Source: Fomitopsis serialis
Taxonomy: Eukaryota; Basidiomycota; Agaricomycetes; Polyporales; Fomitopsidaceae
Direction: 5' to 3'
Assembly: GCF_022376445.1 (NCBI RefSeq)
Contig: NW_025955090.1
Location: 57,019-121,018, forward strand
Length of the DNA stretch: 64,000 nucleotides
In this document: one piece after another, positions 47,665-58,635 of the stretch
Layout of the letters: the number at the start of each line of letters is the position of its first letter
Numbering within the stretch: the stretch's first letter is position 1
Translations under genes and position numbers: made by a program
The notes under the pieces: generated by a model
What the model was told of the DNA's origin: nothing
Databases searched by the model: none
What the model saw: only the letters and a program-made list of their open reading frames with translations

Positions 47665-48645
47665 ATGATCGATACGACCCGTACCCGACTACCAACAAGC
47701 GACGTGCGGTCTCCATCCATCAGCTTCGCTCGGGACAACCAGCCATCGTCGTTCACCCCGGTACTCCTCGACGCCGAGCAGCAATGGGATACATTCAACA
47801 TCCACAGTGCAAGGTTGTGCCAGGTCTCGTTGCTCGTCCTCTGCCGTCAATGTAAACGCGTCGCACCCGAGCAGCTTGCTCGCGCCTTGCGCCCGCTGTT
47901 TGCAGGAGAGGTGCAGCAATCTCCCCGCTTCACGCAACGGACCACTTCGAAGCATGCTTTCACGATGCACGTCATGGAAAATACTCTTCCAGCTGACACC
48001 GGTGCCACACTCATTGACAGTCTCACGATTCTGTCCGCCGTCCTCGGCTACGCGATCAAGGGCTCCTTCACCCCTTCAACAGTCGCATCCTCGCAGCCTC
48101 AACAGGCGACGCCCACATTCGCCTTCCCACCGGTCAGCGTGTCCATCAACCATCCAACCCCACAACTGAGTCTGAACCCGGCGGCATCGGGACTCGTTCG
48201 GTCGTCTCTGAAGGATTTCGCCGTGGCCGTGCTCCCTGCGCCACTTGTTGCTTCCACCTCGAGCAGTCAGCCGGCGGCCACGCCATCTTCCCACCAGGCG
48301 GACCCCGTCACCTCCGTAGATGCGCCGTCCGAATGCGCCTGCGGCTGCGAATTGATCACCTGGCCAGGCAAGTCCAAGGGTACCGCGGACTTGACGCTCC
48401 GTTCGGCGCCCGCGACGTCAGCTGCACACGACAACGGCAAGTCTAGTCTGGCGATGGTCTCCTCGCATGCGCGTTACGCTGCGGGCGGCGGGAAGGGCAA
48501 GGCTGCTGCGTGCGGAGGCGGCACGATGTTTGCGCTGAGCGCCTGGTGCGGCACGGGCTCGCTCGCGGAGATTCTCGGCCTCGGATACACCGCCGTGGCG
48601 CGTGCGGTCGCGCAAGATGTGCTCGTGCGCGGGCGATGGAACTGA
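47665..48645 (+). CDS. Hypothetical 326-residue protein
   Basis: A single open frame starts MIDTTRTRLPTSDVRSPSISF and includes QVSLLVLCRQCKRVAPEQLARALRPLF and LTILSAVLGYAIKGSF. A Ser/Pro/Thr/Gln-rich centre follows, with an ECACGCELITWPGKSKG patch and a Gly-rich end. There is no signal peptide, and only one weak hydrophobic stretch. I recognise no domain. The length and normal composition of the first 120 residues favour a real gene. The last 80 may be frame-shifted. Confidence 0.4.
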   Translation: MIDTTRTRLPTSDVRSPSISFARDNQPSSFTPVLLDAEQQWDTFNIHSARLCQVSLLVLCRQCKRVAPEQLARALRPLFAGEVQQSPRFTQRTTSKHAFTMHVMENTLPADTGATLIDSLTILSAVLGYAIKGSFTPSTVASSQPQQATPTFAFPPVSVSINHPTPQLSLNPAASGLVRSSLKDFAVAVLPAPLVASTSSSQPAATPSSHQADPVTSVDAPSECACGCELITWPGKSKGTADLTLRSAPATSAAHDNGKSSLAMVSSHARYAAGGGKGKAAACGGGTMFALSAWCGTGSLAEILGLGYTAVARAVAQDVLVRGRWN

Positions 48646-49495
48646 GGCAGATGGGTGGATGGTCGTTCGAGTTGGTGCAGGAGAAGGTGAGGGCGAGGGT
48701 GAACAGGGCGAGGGAGACTGTGCGGGCGTCGAAGGACGAGATATTAACGATGCCAGATGCGTGGCCGGCCCGCGGGAGGCAGATGGTAGAATCCATGGCG
48801 GCGCGCAGGCTCGCGCAGGGCAGGTGAGTGCGGGGCGGACGAGCGTGGGGCCAGGGTGGCTATACGCACACAGGAGGGCGGTTCGGGGGCCGGGGCGCTG
48901 GACAAGAGTGCGAAACATGCGACACTCCGTGAGGTCGGAGAGGCGGCAGTCGGCGGGTTTGGCGGTGCAGGATGCGTTAGCGAGGTGAACGAGAGGCAGG
49001 CGGGCGCCGGCGCGGCGGGTCCCGCACAAGGCCAAGTGCGCATGCTCAGAGCGAGTGAAGTAGAGCGGGTGCGGTGTGCGAGAGGGCGCGCGTGGAGAAG
49101 ACGAGACCGGGCGGGCGTGCAGATGCAGAATTTCGGCTGTGCGCAGAGGAAAGGGAGAATGGGCAGTGGTAGACAGAATGGGTGCTGCCGGGTGCACGGC
49201 ATGTTTCGGTGAGAGCGAAGGCGCATGTCGGAGGACCAGCAAAGGTGAAGTTAGGCAGCAGGTAGAGTGCCGTGAACACGGCATGATAACACGGCATGAT
49301 AGATCACAGAGGAGATGCAAGTCGGGTGTGCCATGACACGGATGAGGGCGAGAGTGTGAAGGAGGGAGATACAGGGACAGGGAGCGTGTTTGCGCGCACC
49401 AGTCTATGTTAGCATCGTACTTGTCTCGTCTTCGTAGTGGCATGGTTTTGCCTTTCCATTGGCCTCTTAGCCTGCATTCTGTATGGTAGTTGTTT
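48646..49495. other. Intergenic, purine-rich + strand
   Basis: From ~48650 to ~49350 the + strand is strongly enriched in G and A with many GGG runs (for example 48830-48900). I find no gene supported on either strand. It lies downstream of the transposase gene (-). Confidence 0.35.
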
Positions 49496-51534
49496 TCAAT
49501 TCGTCATAACATCACCAAAGTAAGTACACATGAGTACGAGAGAAGCTGTCCATAATCCAGTCAGGGACTCATCGTCTGCACGGCCTTGCACTGCATACTG
49601 CAGGCCCTGCAAACCCTGAATCAGCTCCTCTGGCCAGTTCGTGTCGCCAGTCTCAACTGTGATGGTGTTAAGGCGCTCGGCAGGTGGTATGCGGCCTAGA
49701 AATGATGAGACACCTTCGTCTTCTGAGTTGTTCGCCTCGCGAGAGCCCAATAGGGCATCCTCTCCGAGACCCTCGAAGTCGACCCCATAATACTCGAGTT
49801 CTTCGTCTGTCAACAGCTGCTGATGTGGAGGAAGTTGGCCACCACGGATACCGTGGACATACATGTCCCAACCGAACATATCGGAAGGTGTACGATTTAC
49901 ACCAGAAATAGTGTGGTGGTTCCAGCCTGAGACGAAATACAGCAGTTCTGTGTTGATCAGGGGTAGGAAGAGATAGTGCAGGAGGTGAATGTGGTCGATG
50001 TTGTTGATGTTCAGCCCATGGCGGAGCTCGAGGTCCGTGAAGAAGTCGGCCCATTTTGATGTTACTTGCGCTGTGACATCGACCCATAGGCGCTCGATTC
50101 GAACATTGTGGATGCTCCTGTATGCAAGCGACGAGAATCAGTACAGTGTGTAGTAGAGGCACATGAATAGGCCCACCGCCCCCAGATGTACGAGCCTCTT
50201 CCAGCCCCTACATGATCGTCCATCCAGCATGCTGTCTCGATGTTCTCCGTGCCATGGTCTCCACGAAGACGAGACGGTACTCCAAAAACTCGGCAGGCGT
50301 TGAGAAAGACATCAAGAACGGTCGAGCCTCGGTTGTTGTTGCTCGCGCGCAGACCCACAATAAGCCTTGAGTAGCCATCAATGAATCCATGTATGACGAT
50401 GCGCCAGCGAATAAGACCTGCACCGCGTACGTCAGAAGGCAATCGCTGCGACCTACACCGAAACAGACATACCATGTTGGCCGTCATGGTGCCAGAGAGC
50501 GTTCGGACCAGCTACCTGGTACTTGCGGCGTTCAATGCGGATGCGATCGAACACGCGCCGCACAGGGTCGATTCGAAGCAGGGATTGCCTCACCCGCGCT
50601 TTCGAGACATGGATGCCCAGAGTCCCCCGCAAAAAGCCAACCATCATGGTAGCCCCGGCGCGGCGGTAATGTACCCGGAGCTCCCGGACAGCGGTGTCAA
50701 GGTCGTCGTCACTGATGTCGGTGAGAGGTCGGGTATAGGAGGTGACCCGGGAGCTAGTATCTGCAGCCAGATTGTCTGCCTCGGAAACCCTGAAGGAAGT
50801 CGTGATTCCTCTGTATCTCTCGGCAAAGACTTGCATACCTGGTCTCGGAGTCCTGGTTATGCTCATCCGAAGATTCGGAAGCATATCCATCATGTGTGCC
50901 ATCGCCTGGGTTGTTCTCCACCTCTTCCATACTGCTCCTGCCATCGTCGTAGCTCGGTTCACCTTCGCGTCCAGCGAATGGATCAGACCGGCACTCGCTG
51001 ATGCCATACTCAATGAGAGCAGCTCGTACAGTAGATCGGTGTATGTTTAAAAAACGCGCTATATCCGCGATAGACTTGTGGCCATATGCCCAGCGGAGCC
51101 ACGTCGGGTCGATGACAAGCCTTGGTCGGCCACGCCCACCACCATGGACCTGGGTGAGGATGACAGGCCTGCCATGATGAGATTGATCGAGGCTGTCACT
51201 GTGGAGGAGGTGGACATCATGACGAAGGAGTCCAAGACTATCCCGCATGATCGTAAGCTCCGAAGCATCGAATACACTGGCATTCTGGAGAAAGATCAAG
51301 GTAATCGTCAGCTTGCAGTATGTTAGGTATAAGAAGGCTTACCTGTTCAACAAGCTGGCTGAATTGCATAATGTCATCGCCAAGACGAGCAATGACAGTA
51401 GGGTCGGACGAAGTCACCGTGATATCTTCAACATTCCGCACATACTGATGATACCGCAGACGAAACTCGTTCAAGAGCTGCTGGTCCCGAGAAGAATCGA
51501 TTCCGCGGGTGTTGCGATCCATACTGGTCGGCAA
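49496..51534 (-). mobile_element. DDE integrase-type transposase gene (IS3EU/Ginger-like)
   Basis: The spliced protein begins MPTSMDRNTRGIDSSRDQQLL (51534) and joins across an intron (51284-51342) to NASVFDASELTIMRDS. An HTH reads SIADIARFLNIHRSTVRAALIEYGI (~51060), followed by LDTAVRELRVHYRRAG. The RNase-H-like catalytic core follows: ALWHHDGQHG (first Asp, ~50490), RIVIHGFIDGYSRLIVGL, FGVPSRLRGDHGTEN (second Asp, ~50255) and SIHNVRIERLWVDV (Glu, ~50090). After it come NHHTISGVNRTPSDMFGWDM and an acidic tail to the stop at 49496. All three catalytic residues are present and the frame is almost clean, so the gene may be intact. No terminal inverted repeats were identified, so element ends are unknown. 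The superfamily name is a resemblance call. Confidence 0.7.
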
Positions 51535-51887
51535 AACGGAAGGGCAAGCCTGAAGGACTCGGAGGATGCTGGGGTTCGTTGTCTGCCAGTGAAAGCTGCA
51601 GCACCATCAGAGATCGGATTAACAGTGGGCAAGCACCTGTCGGATGCACCCTATGATGCAGCCGCTGGCAAGTCGACTGTAAGTGTACGATCAATGCGTA
51701 ATTCAGCAAGGTGTAAGTGTATCAACTCGGAGTAAGTCAGTAGTGCTAAGTGTATGATCGCCGCGGCTCGAGTAAGCCAGCTACAGTAAGTGTATGATTG
51801 CTACGAATAAGTCTCACTACGAGTAAGTCAGCTACCGAGTACAGACTACGCCGGGTAAAGTGAGTTAACTGGGTATATACTGTACGA

Positions 51888-52184
51888 GTAAGGCGGCGTA
51901 GTGTACGAGTAAGTCAACACAGTGCATGAGTAAGTCGGTGTAATGCACGAGTAAGTCGGTATACTGCATGAGTAAGTCGGTGTAATGCACAAGTAAGTCG
52001 GTGTAATGCACAAGTAAGTCGGTGTAATGCACAAGTAAGTCGGCGTAGCGTACGAGTAAGTTGGTATAGTGCACGAGTAAGTCGGTGTAGCGCACGAGTA
52101 AGTTGGCGCAGTGCACGAGTAAGTCGGTATGCGCACGAGTAAGTCGTCGTAGTGCATGAGTAAGTCGTCACAGTGTACGAGTAC
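51888..52184. repeat. 21-bp minisatellite, about 14 units
   Basis: Units follow GTAAGTCGGTGTAATGCACGA with 0-6 changes each. Three consecutive units are identical. One unit is 20 nt, and looser relatives extend leftward to ~51715. The unit contains a perfect 5' splice-site-like GTAAGT. Because 21 is a multiple of three, the - strand shows an artefactual repetitive open frame. It lies immediately 5' of the transposase gene. Confidence 0.9.
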
Positions 52185-52449
52185 AGTGGAACACGCAAAG
52201 TGCGACCAGCAGCGACGCACATCGCGCGCGAATGTAAGTCGCATCACTATAACTAAGTACACAAGAGTACGACCTACCTAGTAAGTAATTTTTCACGAAA
52301 ACGCCACTCATACTGATGAGCGGTGCATGAGTTAGTCTGTGGTTCTAACCCAAACTTCGGGGAGGTTCAACTTGGTATCATATGGCTCACCGCTCAATGC
52401 TCGCGCGGCTTACAGAGCCTCCGTCCAACAAGAGATGCACTTAGCCAAC

Positions 52450-52745
52450 TGTAGTGCGCCCGTCGTAGTAGACACGCGGTAATCGCGTCGCAGCGTACTT
52501 AGGAGGCGCAGAATGAGGAGGAAGACTGGAGGAAGAGGGCGTGGCGGGGCAGCGCCACAACCGCGCTCGGGCGGAGTTCAAAATATCGCTGCCAAATCGA
52601 GGCTTCCACGCGGCTGATGCCGACCTGTGCCAATCCATCAGTTCCCGTGGTTCGCCTGTTTTAGGAAAGTGCTGTCCTCGCGACTGGTACTTTCGTTGCC
52701 TGGCAAGCATTGGCGAAGCCACCGGTCCCTCGAAAAAAGTCGGTT
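52450..52745 (-). repeat. Dispersed repeat R, copy 4
   Basis: The reverse complement aligns over ~290 bp with copy 3. Shared blocks include GTCGCGAGGACAGCAC, GGCATCAGCCGCGTGG, TTTTGAACTCCGCC, GCGCGGTTGTGGCGCT and GATTACCGCGTGTCTAC. It lies 37 kb from the FunK1 cluster and is not next to a FunK1 gene, so R is an independent dispersed element. Confidence 0.75.
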
Positions 52746-52899
52746 CATCCTTAGAGCACATTTTCATTCATAATTCCATATATTATATGGGAACACCAGA
52801 CTTGCGTGGGTTGTCCTGGGTTGTCCCGTACGTCTCAGCATAACTCACTGTCTACAGCATCGGTAACGCCCGCCGGGCCGACTCTCTCACCGCACACTC

Positions 52900-54014
52900 A
52901 TGTCGCTACTCGGTCTTCCGTCTGAGCTCTGCATAGACATATTATCGTATGCGCTCTATGAACACCCAAATCCTTCGGATGTTCTCTGTATCACGCCAGT
53001 GTTCTTCACACTTGGCACGCGAATACTGCACACCAATCTCCGCTTCCGCGCTGTGCGCCAGCTCGCGCTCTTCGGCGCCGCACAGGAAGTCAGCGGCACT
53101 TACAAGTTAGCATGCGCCCCCAGGACACTCAGTGTAATCTTGCCTGGAGGGACTGCTAGCTCTGACGTGTTCTTGTGTCTTGCGGGTGCACTGCGCCGCT
53201 GCCGTGCGGCTTTGGACAATCGCAATGAGGGAAAGAGCTCGGGAGATAGGGTCCCGCTAGACACGCTTCAGTTGTGCCTACATTCGCACATGCGCACCAA
53301 CGTTCAGCACATATATGACGCTTTGGTCCTTGCAGAGTACTGTGCATGTCTATTATCCCGCTATTTCAGTACTGATGAACTCCGTAGCCCGCGAACGTTC
53401 ATTTGGATGGGTCCGGACCCGCCGCACCACTTCTCTACTGCAGTAAGCTCTCCTGATGGCGTATTACCACACGAGATGATCTAAACTCATGTCAAAACCG
53501 CGTAGATTGTACCGGCAGCGACACACCAGCTGTTGCTCGCGATCAGCACCTGGCCTAACATCGCCCATCTCAAACTTGCGAACCTCTCCTTCCCCTCAGA
53601 TCCCCTTAGCACTGGCTCGCGCACTCTCGGTCCACCACTGGCATCCACCACTCCTCTTCTTCCCGCCCTTCCTACTCTGCGATCACTGACCCTTGGCCAA
53701 GCAACGCTGCTCCCACCGGGCGCGATTGCTGCCATGCTCTGCCCATATATCCCCGGGCAAGAAGGCATGGATGCTCTCGAAGAGGTCCGTCTTATCGACG
53801 CGTACAGTGAGAGTATCTGGGGCCCGCGGATACGAAGGAGCGACATCGAGCGTGCTATCGTGGGACTCGTTCGGGGCTCAACCTCAGCGAGGATGCAACT
53901 GTACGCGCGGAGAAGGAGGGGCTCTCACGGGTGAAGAGGATTGTCAGGTGCGAGGCACTGACCGAGAGACTCATGGGCGGGGACCGAGTCGAGGATTCCA
54001 CGCTCTTAGATTGA
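52900..54014 (+). CDS. F-box-like hypothetical protein
   Basis: The N-terminus MSLLGLPSELCIDILSYAL .. PSDVLCITPVFFTLGTRIL is F-box-like. This type is very common in agaricomycetes, where F-box proteins act as SCF ubiquitin ligase adaptors. The rest has leucine-patterned segments (DALVLAEYCACLLSRYF, HLKLANLSFPSDP, LPTLRSLTLGQATLLPPGAI) but no strict LRR consensus. One intron lies at 53443-53506. A one-base frame change near 53880 leads from VRGST to SEDATVRAEKEGLSRVKRI and the stop at 54012-54014. No partner or substrate can be inferred. Confidence 0.65.
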
Positions 54015-54159
54015 CGGGCGCGATGCAGAGACAGCTTTGGTTCGTCTGCAGAACGTGTTATGTTTCGCTTGTAGACGTAGGTGGGGTTTCGCTGGCTTGA
54101 TCGACCAACCTTACTTCCTTCCACGACAACTGTCATGTAGCACTTGCCCTAATGGCCTT

Positions 54160-54690
54160 CACACGAGCGCCAAGCGGAGGGTGTGAACGGGACGAACGAG
54201 GTCGACTTGGTAGCTCCTAGGTGAGAGGAGAACAAGACACGGTTGACCAGAAGTACCGCAAATCCGCCTGATCGACGACCATGCCTGTGTGCACCATCTT
54301 CGGTCCCGGGCCACCTGTTCTGTAGACGGGCTTATGGGCGAAGAGCGTGCAGTCCGAACAAGTCTTCGTAGACGAGGAGATGAGGAAAGCAGGTCGCGAA
54401 GACGGCGCGCACGGACGCAGAGCGAAGGCAGGTGAACAACCTTATACCTGGTCAGACTGGGTCTCCTGAGCTCGATCGCTGCACCGAGGGCGATCATGCG
54501 CCCGAGAGCCCTCTGCCTCGGACACGTCCTTACCTTCGACGATCGCGAGGATCTCTTTCTCGACATAGAATCGCATATCAGGAACTGGTGATGTGCATGC
54601 TGCACAGCCAGGACAAATCCGAGTCTGTCGAAGATGGATATGCTGACTTGGTGGCTCGCGGTTATCGTCTCCAGTGACTTGTTGCACTTT
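54160..54690 (-). CDS. Small unrecognised gene (tentative)
   Basis: A first exon MQQVTGDDNREPPSQHIHLRQTRICPGCAACTSP .. RFYVEKEILAIVEGK could splice at ~54530 to a second one reading SLCVRAVFATCFPHLLVYEDLFGLHAL and, after another gap, GMVVDQADLRYFW. Codon texture is plausible, but boundaries and family are unknown. It is convergent with the F-box-like gene. Confidence 0.3.
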
Positions 54691-54882
54691 TCAGTGTGCT
54701 CTGCCTATCGTTCTTTCTGCTGCTGGTCTCGTGGAAGTGTCGTCGATATTTCCGCTACTGCGTACATTCTTGTCCTGCGACCACTCAGTCGTCAATACTT
54801 CAGTACGAGCGCGCATATTACGACACGGCTCGTCCGTGGTGTATGTATATGCACGCTAAGAGCGTGCAATCAATCTTCCTGT

Positions 54883-55584
54883 TCTACTGTCTGGTTTCCC
54901 AAGGCTTCTTGAGCACACTAGCAGTCGATTGGCTAGGTGGCGCTTGCTGTTCGTTCGAAGGAACTGGTGTTAGGAAAGGGATGAGGCAGGAGAAGGTTAC
55001 GTACGTTGAGTTCGTCGGGTATTTGCCGATTATTTGGTATCTGGTCTGTCTTGCCTTGCTCGATGAGTGCTTTGAGCTCGGCGAAGCTGAGAGTGCGCGG
55101 TTCATCCTCGGGCGCAAGCGACTGCTGTGATGGCTCCGCGGCGAGATCGGTGGGAGGCGCATTGCCATTGACAACGTTCGTCGTAGGACGGCGCTGCCGT
55201 TCGCGCTGGACTACATCGTCCACCGTGATAGACGAGCCAGCAGCGCTGTGAACGCAATCAGCCTGTTCATCCTTGGCTCACGGAATGGTAGGCTGCGGAC
55301 CGATTGAAGTAGAAAACCTGCGAGCTGCGCACGAGCATGGCCCTCTCTTCCTCCAATTTCCCCTCAAATGCCCCCGAAGCCACTATGCTCTCTACACCTT
55401 GCTTGCGGGTACAGCGTGATCAGAAAACACCACTCTCATAACATCGCTCGCATCCTACCTGGTACACCGCATCCTCCGAGAACGAGTACGCCAAGAACAG
55501 GTCTACAGGGTCGAGCGCCTCAGACGTCATATAGCCGGTCTCGCTGCCAGGATTCCGCGAAGTGTCTGCGACATCTGAAGCCAT
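54883..55584 (-). CDS. PEX39-like peroxisomal import factor (KPWE-motif protein)
   Basis: Start at 55584 (MASDVADTSRNPGSETGYM). Exons join EDAVYQ to GVESIVASGAFEGKLEEERAM, then SSITVDDVVQRERQRRP. The conserved core is LSFAELKALIEQGKTDQIP .. IPDELN. After an intron with donor GTAACC comes APPSQSTASVLKKPWETRQ and a stop. The pairing of a SFxELxxLIxxGK .. IP segment with a C-terminal KPWE motif is the hallmark of the small fungal/animal family related to yeast YJR012C and human C6orf226 (PEX39). That family assists PTS2 cargo import with Pex7. The extended N-terminus is not typical and may belong to a fusion or mis-joined exons. It is divergent from the ArfGAP gene with ~240 bp between starts. 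Confidence 0.6.
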
Positions 55585-55824
55585 GCTGATGCTGCCTAGA
55601 AGAGTTACAGACGATGAAGTCAATTTGAAGGAGGTGAGATGGTGGTATGTAAGAGCGAGAGCGCGCGTCGCGACTCGACCTCTGCTACCACTCTTCCAGT
55701 CACTTCCATCATACTTACTCGTACATAGACAACCACCAGCTTGCATCTCGCCCTCTTGCATTCTATCGGACATAGGACTGACCCAGCGTATGCCAAGGCA
55801 GACTCAAGATATTGATAGAAAGAT

Positions 55825-57763
55825 ATGAACAAGATCTCCGCCGAGCGCAACCAACGCACCCTCTTGGAGCTCGCGAGTGTACCGGGAAATGGTATGTGCA
55901 CTGCGCAGATCACTAGCGACATCGACAAACATCCTTCTACCAGATGCCTGTGCAGACTGTAGGACACGCAATCCTCGATGGGCGTCGCATAGTCTCGGGA
56001 TTTCATATGGTGCGTGACGTCGCGGGTCGTGCTCGCCACCGACAGCTGATCGACGCATTTGCGTTCGCAGCATGAACTGTGCGAGCATCCACAGGAAAAT
56101 GGGGACGCATATCTCTAAAGTGTGCGTGGCTCGCTTTCGGTTGTGCCAGAGAAGATGTTGAGTGATCTGACCCCAGAAAGAGCCTCACCATGGATACTTG
56201 GACGAAGGAACAGGTCGAGGTGTGTAGCGTGTTGGGATGGATCACCCCAGTCGCTGAAGCTGTACCTCTCGTGTCATGCAGTTTATGAAGAGCAACGGGA
56301 ATGTGAAGTCCAACGCCTACTACAATCCAGACGAGACAAGGCATCCACCGCCTACCAATATGGTAGACTCGGAACGTGATAGCGATCTGGAGAAATTCAT
56401 CCGATGTATGTGCTTCACCTCATCCCTTATGTCTTCCGTAGTGCTCACTACGCCGTAGCAAAGTACGAGTTCAAGTCTTACATCAACCGGGGTGCTGCAG
56501 CAGCGGCGCTCCTAGGACCGTCCAAGTCTCACAATCGAGTGTCACCCGGTCCACCGGCCCGATCGCAGACAGTTCCTGCTCCCGCTCCCCCCGCGGCATC
56601 CTCGGCCCCTCCCGTTCCTCCGAAGACACCTCTAATAAACACCGCACCAGCGCCGTCCACCGCAACAACAACCTCACCAATGGCCCAGCCTTCGACGACT
56701 GCACCTAGCGCGTTCTCTTCTCCTCAATTCCGTTCCGTATCTCAGCCAGTGTCGAGCTCGCCGACATCATTTACACCGCACACCGCCCTTCCATCCGGCA
56801 TGCAGGCACAACAGCCACCCGTGCAGCAGTCTTCGACGTGGACTGCCCTCGCCTCGTTGCAAACTCCATCCAGCTCTGCCCAATCCACCTTCACTCCATC
56901 CCGACCACTCCAGATGTCCCAGGGACAGCAAGCAAACTCTTCACAATTCTCCGCGTCTCCCCAGCCGAACATATACTCAGGCCTCTCTGCCTCCCCTAGC
57001 TCACCGTTCCCGTCTTCTGTCTCATCCTTTGCAACCGGCGCAGGTCAGGGAGGTGTCCCGCGCAGCATGAGTCTCGGCACTGGTCTTGCGCTCAACGTCA
57101 ATGTCGGCTCCCCAATGATTTCGAGCCTCACACCTGGCGGGGCGTCACCTTACCAGACAACGTCACCATACCAGACATCGACGGCCTTGGGCGCGTCAGC
57201 GCCGTTCCAACCCAGTCCTTCGCCGTTCCAACCTAGTTCTTCGCCGTACCAACCCAGTTCTGCGCCGTACCAACCCAGTCCTTCACCGTATCAACCCAGT
57301 CCTTCGCCGTTTCAGCAGCAACCTACCAGCGCGTCGCCGTTCCAGCCACAAGGAAACCATGGGCTCGGACTGTCCGCGCCCAGCGCGAATCCGTATGCAG
57401 GTCTGTCGGCGAGCCCCATGGGCGGCGGGGCGTTCCCGGTGCAACAGACGGGGTCGTTCCAGCCGCAGTCGTCGCCGTACATGCAGGCGAGCTCGCAGCA
57501 GGCCCAGCCGACCTCGCAGCAGCAGTTCTTCCAGCAGCAGTCGCTAGGTCAGATGCCCATGCAGCCCGCTTTTGGCAGCGGCGCGAACCCGTTCTTCCAG
57601 AATCAGTCGCCGGCCCAGCCCCAGCTCAGCCGCAGCCGCAGGCGTTCCCGCCCTCGCCGTTTGGCCAGCCGCAGATGCAGCAGCCGGCGTACAATGCGGC
57701 AACCCGTACAATGGCTGGCAGGGCCAGCAGCAGTACGCGGGGCAGCAGTGGACCGGCATGTGA
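55825..57763 (+). CDS. ArfGAP-domain protein (Age2/SMAP-like)
   Basis: A GTPase-activating protein for Arf, acting in vesicle traffic. The start at 55825 reads MNKISAERNQRTLLELASVPGN, then the ArfGAP zinc finger CADCRTRNPRWASHSLGIFIC .. NC with the two CxxC pairs 16 residues apart, ASIHRKMGTHISKVKSLTMDTW, MKSNGNVKSNAYYNPDE and the end helix SHYAVAKYEFKSYI. Four short introns fall within the domain. The catalytic Arg of the family sits in the RNPRWAS stretch. The C-terminal ~400 residues are Ser/Pro/Gln-rich and contain YQPSSAP/YQPSPSP-type tandem repeats (~57185-57325). One frame change near 57620 is needed to reach NPYNGWQGQQQYAGQQW and the stop at 57761-57763. Confidence 0.88.
57185..57325 (+). 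repeat. In-gene tandem repeat encoding QPSPSPFQ-type units
   Basis: Near-identical 21- and 24-nt units (CCGTTCCAACCCAGTCCTTC type) encode [FY]QPS[PS][SA]P repeats in the disordered tail of the ArfGAP protein. Confidence 0.8.
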
Positions 57764-58635
57764 GTGCATCCGTGTGGACGATCGGTGATATACATAGACG
57801 GACCGGAGCGTAACGTACATCGCTTGCAAGCGTAATCGTGTTGATACTGAGCGGATTCACCGCCTAATCAGATGTTTACAATTCAGTGCAGCGCGTCCGC
57901 GCGATGCGTTTAGTCTTCTGGCACAGGGCATTGAACTTTCCCGGCTTCACGCCGATACCAGGCAGTACTGTGGATCTTATGGTGAATGAGCGACACTCGT
58001 CACTATCAGGGTCCAATACCGTATGATATCGAGCTCGCGTATCTTCACTCGTTAGGAGACAGATTGACCAGTCAAGCGTAGGTCAAGCGTAGGTACTATG
58101 CGGCTCCATTGGTCCGAATACCTCGACATAAGTCATACCGTCACAAGGGATACACTATGTATGGCCGGATTGCACAATCTCAGACGACGGGCATTTATTC
58201 CGATGTAATGAGGGCGGACAAGGCATTGCCGTGGATGTCGCTGTAAATGTTGTATGCTGTATGGTGCCGCCTGAGGAAAAGTCAGTGAGATATCCTCGCC
58301 CAAGTCACTATTGGTTGCGCCTCTACTCTTACTTTGCACAGCCCGCGGCGACTTCTTCCCTCACGTCGCTAATGCTGATATACAGAAGGCAACGATGACT
58401 TCACAAATTAACAGATGCACGTAAGACTGATAGTCGCACGTCATCATAGCTTAGAATGTCACGCACTAGCTACGACGATGCTTTTGCTTGACCGCGCGCG
58501 TTGGGAGCTTGATGTAGTGCTGCTGGCATTCGCAGCCTTAAAAGATAGTATATATGCCCGCCGTCATGCCAATGAATTAAATAAAGAGTTCAAGCAGAGG
58601 CACTACCCACCGTAGACGAGACGCCTAGCATACGG
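57764..58635. other. Intergenic, nothing recognised
   Basis: AT-richer sequence between two convergent genes. There is a direct 11-nt repeat (GTCAAGCGTAG, twice at 58073-58093). I find no supported gene. The frame 58415-58615 has no motif. Confidence 0.4.

Noticed and set aside
51888..52184. CRISPR-like array
   Set aside because: Direct repeats are contiguous without spacers, and the sequence is eukaryotic.
51846..52262. Tyr/Thr/Cys-rich repetitive open frame on the - strand
   Set aside because: It is an artefact of a 21-nt minisatellite whose unit is a multiple of three.
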